A model generated the notes under the pieces. The model saw only the letters and a program-made list of their open reading frames with translations. It was not told the origin of the DNA and did not search any database. Position numbers and translations under genes: made by a program. From Mycobacterium sp. (GTDB lineage Bacteria > Actinomycetota > Actinomycetes > Mycobacteriales > Mycobacteriaceae), in assembly GCA_019246375.1 (NCBI GenBank), contig JAFAQO010000662.1, forward strand, positions 1-14,161: 14,161 bases of DNA. Direction: 5' to 3'. Below are positions 1 through 6,169 of this stretch, in pieces (within the stretch, counting starts at the first letter, position 1; each line of letters opens with the position of its first letter).

Positions 1-654
1 GCACCCGCGGCCGTACCTACGCCGGCTGCCGCACCCGCGGCCGTAACCGCAGCGCCGAGCGCGGCACCCGCGGCCGTAACCGCAGCGCCGAGCGCGGCAC
101 CCGCACCGGCTCCGCCGAGTGCTGCACCCGCGTCCCCGGCTGCCGCACCCGCACCCCCGGCTGCCGCACCCGGAGCGCCAAGCTCCGCACCGGCACCGCC
201 GACTGGCGGACCCGCGCCCGCGGCCGCCCCTGGCTTCGGCCCGGACACCCCGCCAACGCAGGACTTCATGTACCCCTCAATCGGCAACGGCTGCCTGGCA
301 GACGGCGGTAACTCAATCGCGCCGGTGTTGTCGGTAGCGGGCCCGGCGAAGATCCCCGCACCCGGACCCGGACCCGGCCAGACAGCCTATGTGTTCACCG
401 CCGTCGGCACGTCCGGGCCGGCCGAGGTGCAGAAGCTGCCATTGAACGTCACCTGGGTGAACCTGACCACCGGCAAATCGGGCAGCGCCACCTTGAAACC
501 GCGCCCCGACATCAACCCCGACGGGCCGACCACGTTGACGGCCATCGCCGACACGGGATCAGGCAGCATCATGTCGACGATCTTCGGGCAGGTCACGACC
601 AAAGACAAGCAGTGCCAGTTCATGCCCACCATCGGTTCGACGGTGGTGCCCTAA
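1..654 (+). CDS. Ala/Pro-rich secreted-type protein, 3' part (Rv1157c-like), 5' end outside window
   Basis: The frame is open from base 1 to the TAA at 652-654, so the start lies upstream of the window. The first 80 or so residues are almost only Ala, Pro, Ser, Gly and Val, a low-complexity linker that includes an exact duplication of the 11-residue unit APAAVTAAPSA. About 135 residues of normal composition follow, beginning near PTQDFMYPSIGNGC. This C-terminal part has only two cysteines, one in NGCLAD and one in KQCQF near the end, which could form a disulfide if the protein is exported. The arrangement (long Ala/Pro linker, small C-terminal domain, position beside an Rv1156-like gene) matches the Rv1157c/Rv1158c family of conserved Ala/Pro-rich mycobacterial proteins. 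Their function is unknown. The signal peptide, if any, is outside the window. A strong hairpin follows 12 bases after the stop. Confidence 0.8.
   Translation, partial: APAAVPTPAAAPAAVTAAPSAAPAAVTAAPSAAPAPAPPSAAPASPAAAPAPPAAAPGAPSSAPAPPTGGPAPAAAPGFGPDTPPTQDFMYPSIGNGCLADGGNSIAPVLSVAGPAKIPAPGPGPGQTAYVFTAVGTSGPAEVQKLPLNVTWVNLTTGKSGSATLKPRPDINPDGPTTLTAIADTGSGSIMSTIFGQVTTKDKQCQFMPTIGSTVVP
31..96 (+). repeat. Exact 33-bp tandem duplication inside the Ala/Pro linker
   Basis: Bases 31-63 and 64-96 are identical 33-mers, and a partial copy of 15 bases begins at base 1. Each copy encodes the 11 residues APAAVTAAPSA. The repeat length is a multiple of three, so a gain or loss of copies changes only linker length. 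Identity at third codon positions indicates a recent duplication. Confidence 0.9.
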
Positions 655-666
655 CCGCAAATCGCT

Positions 667-708
667 ACCCGCCAACGCGCACACAAAGCCGTGTGCGCGT
701 TGGCGGGT
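667..708. terminator. Strong hairpin between convergent genes, likely bidirectional terminator
   Basis: The arms at 667-684 (ACCCGCCAACGCGCACAC) and 691-708 are perfect reverse complements: an 18-bp stem with a 6-base loop AAAGCC. The hairpin sits between the stop of the plus-strand Ala/Pro gene (654) and the stop of the minus-strand DUF1059 gene (715). There is no clear U-tract, which is common for mycobacterial terminators. The tail-to-tail position suggests it ends transcripts from both sides. Confidence 0.85.
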
Positions 709-714
709 CAGTCG

Positions 715-861
715 TTAATAGGCCATGAAAAGGATTGCGTCGCGGTCGTATTCCAGCCCCGGATGAATGTCGGCGAGGTGCTTCTGGGTCAGTTCGACCA
801 ATTCGTCCTCATCCTTGCCGACGATGGCCTCGCCACACGGACACGTCAGGTGTGTCTTCAC
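715..861 (-). CDS. DUF1059 family small protein
   Basis: This is a 48-aa ORF with a GTG start at 861-859 and TAA at 717-715. The sequence begins MKTHLTCPCGEAIVGKDEDE, continues with a helix containing ELTQKHLADIHPG, and ends AILFMAY. That is the usual length and layout of DUF1059 proteins: an N-terminal CPCG pair, a DEDEL segment and a conserved HxxxxHP-type histidine region. The Cys pair and histidines suggest metal binding, but no function is established. A GGAAGG Shine-Dalgarno element lies 7 bases before the GTG and supports this start. The ATG two bases upstream is out of frame and followed at once by a stop. The gene begins 16 bases after the HhH-GPD stop on the same strand, so the two are probably cotranscribed. 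Confidence 0.85.
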   Translation of the reverse strand: MKTHLTCPCGEAIVGKDEDELVELTQKHLADIHPGLEYDRDAILFMAY

Positions 862-877
862 ATTGCCGCCTTCCGCT

Positions 878-1459
878 TCACTTCTGAGCCGCCGTTTTGG
901 CCGCCTTCATCTGCTTCTTATGGGATCGGACCTGCGCGAGGGAACGAGCGTCAACGATATCGGCGACCGATATGCGGGTACCGGCCTTGCCGTACTCACC
1001 AGCGGCGGCTCGCCAGCCCGTCAGCGTCACGCCGTACTGCTTGCCGAGCAGCGCCAGGAAAATTCGCGCCTTCTGGTCGCCGAAACCGGGTAACTCCTTC
1101 AGCCTCCGCAGTAGCTCGGACCCATCTGGGTCACCAGCCGTCCATAAGGCGGAGGCATCGCCGTCGTAGCGGTCCACGATGGTTTGCGCCAGTGTCTGGA
1201 TCCGTTTGGCCATCGAGCCCGGGAAGCGGTGTATCGCGGGCCGTTCCGAGCACAACACGGCGAACTTGTCCGGGTCGTAGTCGGCGATCTCTTGGGCATC
1301 GAGGCCGTCCATCCGGTCGGCGATCTTCTTTGGTCCTGCGAAAGCGACTTCGAGAGGAATCTGCTGGTCCAATACCATCCCGACCAGCAATGCGAACGGA
1401 TTCTCGGACAGCAGTTTGTCCGCCTCGGGCTCCTGCGCCAAGCAGAGCTTCACGACCAA
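878..1459 (-). CDS. HhH-GPD family base-excision-repair-like protein (Rv1156-like)
   Basis: With the TTG start at 1459 the protein has 193 residues, close to Rv1156 as I recall it. The DNA-glycosylase superfamily signs are an N-terminal helix with VGMVLDQQIP (residues 26-35, resembling the L/S-QQ motif of EndoIII/MutY-type enzymes) and a helix-hairpin-helix with KELPGFGDQKA at 121-131. The segment where a catalytic Asp is usually found, after the hairpin, reads GVTLTGWRAAAGE and shows no obvious equivalent. Catalysis is therefore uncertain, and the family is described as uncharacterised. The TTG is preferred because AAAGGA (1471-1466) lies 6 bases before it. An ATG at 1492 would add 11 residues of unlikely composition, and a GTG at 1453 is also possible. 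The C-terminus is Lys/Ala-rich. It probably heads a two-gene operon with DUF1059. Confidence 0.85.
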   Translation of the reverse strand: MVVKLCLAQEPEADKLLSENPFALLVGMVLDQQIPLEVAFAGPKKIADRMDGLDAQEIADYDPDKFAVLCSERPAIHRFPGSMAKRIQTLAQTIVDRYDGDASALWTAGDPDGSELLRRLKELPGFGDQKARIFLALLGKQYGVTLTGWRAAAGEYGKAGTRISVADIVDARSLAQVRSHKKQMKAAKTAAQK

Positions 1460-1520
1460 CGACGTTCCTTTCGCTGAAACATCACTCCTCATTATTGGCG
1501 CATCTAGTGCGGGGTCGACA

Positions 1521-1526
1521 TAGATT
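1521..1526 (+). promoter_or_regulatory. -10 element TAGATT for a leaderless VOC transcript
   Basis: TAGATT fits the mycobacterial TANNNT -10 consensus and ends 6 bases before the GTG at 1533. The predicted transcription start therefore falls on the start codon. No Shine-Dalgarno element is present. Confidence 0.6.
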
Positions 1527-1532
1527 CGTGCT

Positions 1533-1901
1533 GTGTCGGGTTCGGTGGTGCATTTTGAGATCCTCGGCCCGGATGGGTCGGCGCTGATCGAGTTCTATCG
1601 GAATCTGTTCGGTTGGCAGCTCCAAGACCGCCCCTTGCCTGGGTGGCCACATTACGCACAGCTCCGTGCCGAAGCAGGGATTGGTGGCGCAGTCGGAACG
1701 GCCGACGCGGCCGGCGGACCTGCGGTTGTGGTCTACGTGGAGGTCGATCATCCAGGCGAATACGTCCGCAAAGCCGAACAGCTCGGCGCAACGGTTGCGA
1801 TGCCGCCGACCCATGTTGCGGCCGCTGAGGTCACGGTCGCCTGGCTGCGCGACCCAGCGGGCAACCTGGTTGGCGTTGTACAGAACCACGAAACGAACTG
1901 A
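1533..1901 (+). CDS. VOC (glyoxalase/bleomycin-resistance) family protein
   Basis: This is a 122-aa single-domain protein of the vicinal oxygen chelate fold. It shows the N-terminal half-module pattern VVHFEILGPDGSALIEFYRNLFGW (strand, helix, FY..LFGW; residues 5-28), then a VYVEV strand, the helix EYVRKAEQLGA, and the C-terminal DPAGNLVGVVQ that closes VOC modules. Such proteins bind a divalent metal through paired modules, usually as dimers, and include lyases, dioxygenases and antibiotic-binding proteins. The substrate cannot be read from the sequence. The GTG start is chosen because the fold begins immediately after it and a -10 box is placed for leaderless initiation. It is divergent from the HhH-GPD gene. 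Confidence 0.88.
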   Translation: MSGSVVHFEILGPDGSALIEFYRNLFGWQLQDRPLPGWPHYAQLRAEAGIGGAVGTADAAGGPAVVVYVEVDHPGEYVRKAEQLGATVAMPPTHVAAAEVTVAWLRDPAGNLVGVVQNHETN

Positions 1902-2033
1902 ACGCCAGAGCACTCGCCTGTGTCACTGTCGCCGATCCGCAGCGGACGGTCACCCTGGTGTGAAGAAGCCCTTATGGAAATCGAATGCCCCTTCGCCGCA
2001 CCCTTGTGCTGTTGAGCGTCGTCCGGCTGGTGT

Positions 2034-2330
2034 ATGGCCGGTCTGGTGGGTGCATTGTTCGTGACCCTGCGGCCGCTGGAGAACTCCCCGCTGCCGGGTT
2101 GGGACGGGTCGTCGCTGCCGGCACCCGAGTCATCGTGCAGCGCGGCCGTGGGAACCCTGCTGTGTGTCGCGTCCGCGGCAACGCTGACGTCGGTGCGATG
2201 GGGCGTCAAAGACGACCGGCTCTACTGCGTGGCGATCATGCTGGCGGCATTAGTGGGGCTCGGGTGCTGGCGTTCGCCAACCGCGGGCTGCGAATGGCCT
2301 TGTCCCGCAGTGAATGAAGAAGGCGGCTAG
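2034..2330 (+). CDS. Possible small membrane protein, perhaps frameshifted at its 5' end
   Basis: This 98-codon ORF encodes two hydrophobic stretches, AGLVGALFVTL near the N-terminus and YCVAIMLAALVGLGCW at about residues 64-79, with a Cys-containing loop between them. No family is recognised. Its TAG overlaps the TAG of the opposing DUF5302 gene by four bases (CTAG, 2327-2330), a tail-to-tail arrangement also seen elsewhere in the window. There is no good ribosome site before ATG 2034. An overlapping frame starting at ATG 1985 supplies a Met-Pro-Arg-Arg hydrophobic start (MPLRRTLVLLSVVRLVYG) that would fit directly ahead of residue 1. This may be a gene with a one-base frameshift near 2034, or a spurious ORF. 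Without it, 1902-2326 has no identified gene. Confidence 0.35.
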   Translation: MAGLVGALFVTLRPLENSPLPGWDGSSLPAPESSCSAAVGTLLCVASAATLTSVRWGVKDDRLYCVAIMLAALVGLGCWRSPTAGCEWPCPAVNEEGG

Positions 2331-2515
2331 CCACTCTTGCGGCGGAATTCTCGACGGTTCTCGACCGGTCCGTGTGCGCGGGGCTGTTTGGCGCCGCCGT
2401 CCTTATGGCTAGATGCACTCGACGACTTCGCTTTCTTGCGGTCCAGCGCTTCCCGGAATTTGCGCTTGGTCTCGTCTTCCGACATCGGATCCGGCCCGGA
2501 GCGTGATGCAGCCAT
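2327..2515 (-). CDS. DUF5302 family protein
   Basis: This is a 62-aa, highly charged protein without hydrophobic segments. The core DETKRKFREALDRKKAKSSS followed by HKDGG, KQ-RAHGP and the C-terminal RREFRRKSG matches what I recall of the actinobacterial DUF5302 family. Function is unknown; the composition suggests a disordered, possibly nucleic-acid-binding protein. The ATG at 2515 is favoured because TAGGCT (2527-2522) stands 6 bases upstream, suiting leaderless translation. The in-frame ATG at 2485 (Met11) would give a 52-aa protein starting MSEDETKRK, which is also family-like. Confidence 0.8.
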   Translation of the reverse strand: MAASRSGPDPMSEDETKRKFREALDRKKAKSSSASSHKDGGAKQPRAHGPVENRREFRRKSG

Positions 2516-2521
2516 AGCGGC

Positions 2522-2527
2522 AGCCTA
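2522..2527 (-). promoter_or_regulatory. -10 element TAGGCT for a leaderless DUF5302 transcript
   Basis: On the minus strand TAGGCT is followed by 6 bases (GCCGCT) and the ATG at 2515. The same hexamer at the same distance stands before the neighbouring F420-binding gene. Confidence 0.55.
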
Positions 2528-2584
2528 GCGCAGCGGCGAGGGGCCAGCCGCGCCGTCAGCCCAGCGGGTTGGCTGCTTTGGCGG

Positions 2585-3040
<456 letters not shown>

Positions 3041-3085
3041 CGTCGCGCATCCGAAAGACCGGTCCCGAATTCTCTAGGGCGCGGT

Positions 3086-3091
3086 TACCAT
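3086..3091 (+). promoter_or_regulatory. -10 element TACCAT for the leaderless leader ORF
   Basis: TACCAT is followed by CACGCC and then the ATG at 3098, again 6 bases. It is the only TANNNT element so placed ahead of the DUF1697 unit. Confidence 0.55.
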
Positions 3092-3097
3092 CACGCC

Positions 3098-3169
3098 ATG
3101 GCGACTATCGACGGCATCGGCTTTATCGAGCCGCATTGCTCCGCTGAGGTTTTCGAGGCCGCGACATGA
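3098..3169 (+). CDS. 23-aa leaderless leader ORF overlapping DUF1697
   Basis: The ORF starts ATG GCG ACT at 3098 and encodes 23 residues (MATIDGIGFIEPHC, then SAEVFEAAT). Its TGA at 3167-3169 overlaps the DUF1697 start as ATGA. A -10 box 6 bases ahead of the ATG fits leaderless initiation. By my count 17 of 23 codons end in G or C, compatible with coding. There is one cysteine, so it is not one of the polycysteine attenuator ORFs known in mycobacteria. It is probably a small leader peptide whose translation delivers ribosomes to the DUF1697 start. It could also be the remnant of a longer gene. No family is recognised. Confidence 0.5.
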   Translation: MATIDGIGFIEPHCSAEVFEAAT

Positions 3170-3687
3170 CCCGGTTTGCGGCGTTTCTGCGCGGTGTCAA
3201 CGTCGGTGGTGTCAACCTCAAGATGGTCGAGGTCGCCGCGGCACTGCGCGACGCCGGGTTCGCCAATGTCCGAACGATCCTGGCAAGCGGCAATGTCCTC
3301 CTCGAGTCGCGGTCTGCGGTGGAAGGGGTACGCAAGAAGGCCGAGGCCGCATTGCGCGACAGATTCGGCTACGACGCCTGGGTGCTGGCATATGACATCG
3401 ACACCGTGCGGTCCATCGTCGATGCTTACCCTTTCGAAGCCGAGGTCGACGGCTACCACTCCTACGTCACGTTCGTCGCGGATCCCGCCGTGCTCGACGA
3501 GCTGGCCGGGCTCAGCAGCGAAACCGGGGCCGATGAGAAGATCGCCCGCGGCGACGGTGTCATCTATTGGCAGGTGCCCAAGAACAGCACACTGGACAGC
3601 ACCATCGGTAAGACGATGGGCAAGAAGCGGTACAAGTCGTCGACGACCACCCGCAACCTGCGCACGTTGGCCAAAGTTTTGCGGTGA
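3166..3687 (+). CDS. DUF1697 family protein
   Basis: This is a 173-aa protein with the DUF1697 hallmarks. The N-terminus is TRFAAFLRGVNVGGVNLKMV, then comes the helix AAALRDAGFANVRTILASGNVLLES (residues about 24-48), with the conserved RGxNVGG and SGNV motifs. The C-terminus has IYWQVPKNSTLDSTIGKTMG followed by TTRNLRTLAKVL. The family is widespread in bacteria, of about this length, and has no established biochemical role. GAGG at 3155-3158, 7 bases before the ATG, is a good ribosome site. In addition the start codon overlaps the stop of the 23-codon leader ORF, so translation is probably coupled. The 3' end is 10 bases from the convergent GntR gene, with no hairpin noticed between them. Confidence 0.9.
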   Translation: MTRFAAFLRGVNVGGVNLKMVEVAAALRDAGFANVRTILASGNVLLESRSAVEGVRKKAEAALRDRFGYDAWVLAYDIDTVRSIVDAYPFEAEVDGYHSYVTFVADPAVLDELAGLSSETGADEKIARGDGVIYWQVPKNSTLDSTIGKTMGKKRYKSSTTTRNLRTLAKVLR

Positions 3688-3697
3688 TGCAAGCCCG

Positions 3698-4063
3698 TCA
3701 GTCTTCGGGCGCGGCATCGAGATAACGCATCGCCTCAGGTTTGCCGAGCCCCAATGCGCGCGCTGTGTCGAGGTAAGCGTGCGCCGCTGCGGCCATCGCC
3801 GCGTCGGTCGGGTCGACCCGGGCGACGAAAGTGCCGAATCGGCCACGGGTTTCGACGATTCCGGCCGACTCGAGCTCGCGGTATGTGCGGGCCACGGTGT
3901 TGACCGCCAGGCCGAGCCGACCCGCCAGCTCCCGTACCGTCGGCAGCCGGGTGCCGGGTTCCAGCGTGCCCGCTCTGATTCCGTCGATGAGCTGAATCCT
4001 GAGCTGGTCGAATAGTGGCCGGCCGGCGCGCGCGTCCACCTGCAGCCATTGCCCCAGCTCCAC
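3698..4063 (-). CDS. GntR family regulator, YtrA-type (Rv1152-like)
   Basis: The protein has 121 residues, the same as Rv1152 as I recall it. The winged helix-turn-helix spans residues 13-80: [15 protein letters not shown], then [44 protein letters not shown], the typical GntR LPxxRxLAxxLxVxxxTVxRAYxxLExxG pattern. Only about 40 residues follow, too few for a FadR, HutC or MocR effector domain, which places it in the short YtrA subfamily. Such regulators usually control nearby transporter or stress genes and often themselves. The GTG at 4063 is preceded on its strand by GATACT with 7 bases between, so it may be leaderless. It is divergent from the sirtuin gene, 37 bases away, so the two promoters overlap and this regulator may control the sirtuin (inference). 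Confidence 0.9.
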   Translation of the reverse strand: MELGQWLQVDARAGRPLFDQLRIQLIDGIRAGTLEPGTRLPTVRELAGRLGLAVNTVARTYRELESAGIVETRGRFGTFVARVDPTDAAMAAAAHAYLDTARALGLGKPEAMRYLDAAPED

Positions 4064-4070
4064 AGTGCTC

Positions 4071-4076
4071 AGTATC
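4071..4076 (-). promoter_or_regulatory. Possible -10 element GATACT for the GntR gene
   Basis: Minus-strand GATACT keeps the conserved A2 and T6 of the -10 box and lies 7 bases before the GTG at 4063. The first base is not consensus, so this is weaker than the other -10 calls. Confidence 0.35.
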
Positions 4077-4088
4077 GCGCAGTCCCGC

Positions 4089-4094
4089 TATGTT
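4089..4094 (+). promoter_or_regulatory. -10 element TATGTT for the leaderless sirtuin transcript
   Basis: TATGTT is followed by GGTGGG and the ATG at 4101. The 6-base spacing predicts a transcript starting at the ATG, although GGTGGG could also serve as a weak ribosome site. Confidence 0.6.
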
Positions 4095-4100
4095 GGTGGG

Positions 4101-4814
4101 ATGCGACTAACGGTACTCAGCGGCGCGGGGATCTCCGCGGAAAGTGGCGTGCCGACGTTTCGCGACGACAAGAACGGCCTGTGGGCGAAATTCGACCCCT
4201 ACGAACTGTCCAGCCCACAAGGATGGCTGCAAAACCCCGAACGGGTCTGGGGATGGTATCTGTGGCGCCACTACCTGGTGAGCCGCGTCGAACCCAATGC
4301 CGGGCATCGCGCCGTCGCCGCTTGGCAGGACCACGCTGAGGTCAGCGTCGTTACCCAGAACGTCGATGATCTGCATGAGCGTGCCGGTAGCGCGCCGGTG
4401 CACCACCTGCACGGCACCCTGTCCCAATTTCGTTGCGCTACTTGCGATTCGCCTTACACCGACCAACTGCCAGAGATGGGCGAGCCGACGATCGAAGTGG
4501 AGCCGCCAACCTGCCGCTGCGGCGGCCTGATCCGGCCCGACATCGTCTGGTTCGGCGAGCCGCTGCCCGAGGAGCCCTGGCAGCGCGCCGTGGAGGCGAC
4601 CGTGGCCGCGGACGTGCTCGTTGTGGTGGGAACCTCCGGCATTGTCTACCCCGCTGCCGGGCTTCCGGATCTGGCGCTGGCGCGCGGCGCGGTCGTCATC
4701 GAGGTCAATCCTGAGCCGACGCCGCTATCGGACAATGCCACCATCACCGTGCGCGAAACAGCCAGCCAGGCGTTGCCCACGCTGCTGCAGCTGCTGCCCG
4801 CTCTGCTCGGTTAG
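4101..4814 (+). CDS. cobB: NAD-dependent protein deacylase, sirtuin class III-like (Rv1151c-like, CobB)
   Basis: The protein has 237 residues, the length of Rv1151c as I recall it. It carries the NAD-binding motif [14 protein letters not shown] (residues 8-21), [12 protein letters not shown] (85-96), the catalytic His104 in HLHG, and [11 protein letters not shown] (178-188). A zinc site is formed by Cys112, Cys115, Cys138 and Cys140. Tyr53 and Arg56 (YLWR) give the Tyr-x-x-Arg pair that binds acidic acyl groups in SIRT5/CobB-type enzymes, so desuccinylase as well as deacetylase activity is expected. The enzyme uses NAD and releases nicotinamide and O-acyl-ADP-ribose in the cytoplasm. The ATG at 4101 is preferred over an upstream in-frame start at 4065 because homology begins there and a -10 box lies 6 bases ahead. 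It is divergent from the GntR gene and ends 14 bases from the convergent methyltransferase gene. Confidence 0.94.
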   Translation: MRLTVLSGAGISAESGVPTFRDDKNGLWAKFDPYELSSPQGWLQNPERVWGWYLWRHYLVSRVEPNAGHRAVAAWQDHAEVSVVTQNVDDLHERAGSAPVHHLHGTLSQFRCATCDSPYTDQLPEMGEPTIEVEPPTCRCGGLIRPDIVWFGEPLPEEPWQRAVEATVAADVLVVVGTSGIVYPAAGLPDLALARGAVVIEVNPEPTPLSDNATITVRETASQALPTLLQLLPALLG

Positions 4815-4828
4815 TCAACTGCGCCGAG

Positions 4829-5473
4829 TCAGGCCGGCCGGCGGGCCCGGCCCTGCGCGAATTCGACTACCGGCACGGGCGCCCAGGCCGGCAACGTCCG
4901 CTCCAGTCGTGCACGGTCCACTTCGAATCCGGCGTCGACGATCGACCGCGCAGTATCACGATGCGTATGACAGTTACCCAGCAATCTCGGATAGAACGAC
5001 GAGTCGACTAGCTGCTGGAACCGCCCACGGATCCCGTCGCTGGCCACATGCTCGAGATAGCGCAGCTGCCCGCCCGGCTGAAGCAGTGAATAAAGTTGCC
5101 GCAAAACCGATTCCGGGTCAGCTATCGAGCACAGCACCAACGAGCACACCACCGCGTCGAATGGCTCATCGGAGGTGAACTCCTCCACCGTCTTCCCCGT
5201 CACCAGGACCGGAACGGGTGCATTGGCGGCCGCCTCGCGCGCCCGCGCGGCCAGTCGTCGCTCTGGCTCGACCGCGACCACTTGGTCGACCGTGTCCGGG
5301 TAGAAGGGGAAGTTGGTCCCCACGCCGGCGCCAACTTCCAGGACCCGGCCGGATAATCCGGCCAGATTCTCCCGACGCAGCGCACGAAGCGCTTGGGTTT
5401 CGTGCGCGGCGATCGTGGGCCATATCCAGGCGAAAAACCGGTTGTCGATTGATGCTGACGGCGCTGATGTCAT
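4829..5473 (-). CDS. Class I SAM-dependent methyltransferase (Rv1147-like)
   Basis: This is a 214-aa protein of the Methyltransf_11 type. Motif I is VLEVGAGVGTNFPFYPD (residues 44-60). The acidic end of strand 2 is VVAVEP (65-70), followed by FDAVVCSLVLCSIADPESVL (105-124) and the post-motif LQPGGQLRYLEHV (131-143). The GxNFPFYP form of motif I and the CxxVLC stretch resemble the UbiE/METTL7-like small-molecule methyltransferases. The substrate is unknown. No membrane segment is evident. The ATG at 5473 overlaps the TGA of the TetR gene as ATGA, and GGAGG lies 10 bases before it, so it is the third, translationally coupled gene of the mmpL13 operon. It may methylate a lipid or compound exported by MmpL13 or a ligand of the TetR protein (inference). 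Upstream in-frame starts lie inside the TetR gene and are unlikely. Confidence 0.88.
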   Translation of the reverse strand: MTSAPSASIDNRFFAWIWPTIAAHETQALRALRRENLAGLSGRVLEVGAGVGTNFPFYPDTVDQVVAVEPERRLAARAREAAANAPVPVLVTGKTVEEFTSDEPFDAVVCSLVLCSIADPESVLRQLYSLLQPGGQLRYLEHVASDGIRGRFQQLVDSSFYPRLLGNCHTHRDTARSIVDAGFEVDRARLERTLPAWAPVPVVEFAQGRARRPA

Positions 5474-6168
5474 ACGCGCGTGCCCTCCTCGGACGGGTGC
5501 CCCATCAGCCAGTCCACCAGTTGCTGCGGGGTTGCGTCCGTGCCGACTCTTCCCACCACCATATGGCCGCAAAAGACGGCTCCCAGCACCTGGTCAGCGA
5601 ACGCCTCGGGATCGCCGAACGGCAGATGTGGCTTGGCGATCAACAGGGCCGCCACCCCGTGCGCGGCGCTCCACAGCTCCAGAGCGGCTCTGGTGGAATC
5701 GCCAGCCGGGTAGATGCCCTCATTCATCAGCGCCTGCACGGTGGAGCGCATGTGCTCGAATGCTGAGCTGGCCAGGCTGGCGTCGACATCGCTGCCGGAC
5801 CGCCACTCACCCATGGTGGCGATCCGGTACAACTCCGGCGTTTCGGTGGCGAACCGGACATAGGCCAGCCCCTGCGCCCGCAACACCTCAATGGTGGACG
5901 GCTGCCCCGCCGCCGCGCGCTGCATTTCCTGGTCGAGTTTGGCGAAATACCTTGCGCATACCGCATCCAGCAGCGCGTCCTTGTCTTCGAAATGCAGATA
6001 GATCGACGGCGGCGTTACGCCGACGCGTTGGGCTACCGATCGGATCGACACTGCCTTTGCATGTCCGGTTCCCAGCAGCAGTTCGGTTGCAGCGTCGAGG
6101 ATCTCGTCCCGGAGCCGATCACCGAAGCCGCGGGGTGCACGGGTGCGACGAAGGCTTTCCGTCGACAT
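5470..6168 (-). CDS. TetR/AcrR family regulator with WHG-type C-terminal domain
   Basis: This is a 232-aa regulator. The N-terminal DNA-binding domain spans about residues 18-70: RLRDEILDAATELLLGTG, then SIRSVAQRVGVTPPSIYLHFEDKDALL, with the classic TetR recognition helix ending in YLHF. In the ligand-binding part, ELWSAAHGVAALL (164-176) contains the W-x-x-x-HG signature of the WHG C-terminal domain family. The gene begins one base after the mmpL13 stop (TGACATG). AGGGA about 8 bases ahead of the ATG lies inside the end of mmpL13. It ends in a 4-base overlap with the methyltransferase. A regulator inside the operon, plus a perfect palindrome overlapping the operon promoter, points to autorepression relieved by a lipid-like or hydrophobic ligand (inference). 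I do not recall an equivalent in H37Rv, where 13E12 and transposase genes lie near this position. Confidence 0.93.
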   Translation of the reverse strand: MSTESLRRTRAPRGFGDRLRDEILDAATELLLGTGHAKAVSIRSVAQRVGVTPPSIYLHFEDKDALLDAVCARYFAKLDQEMQRAAAGQPSTIEVLRAQGLAYVRFATETPELYRIATMGEWRSGSDVDASLASSAFEHMRSTVQALMNEGIYPAGDSTRAALELWSAAHGVAALLIAKPHLPFGDPEAFADQVLGAVFCGHMVVGRVGTDATPQQLVDWLMGHPSEEGTRV

Positions 6169-6169
6169 G

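Noticed and set aside
1974..2015. 13-codon ORF MEIECPFAAPLCC, possible cysteine attenuator
   Set aside because: It has only two adjacent Cys codons, no -10 box placed for leaderless start, and no clear target gene downstream.
3091..3846. 251-codon minus-strand ORF across DUF1697
   Set aside because: It overlaps the well-supported DUF1697 gene on the other strand and part of the GntR gene in another frame.
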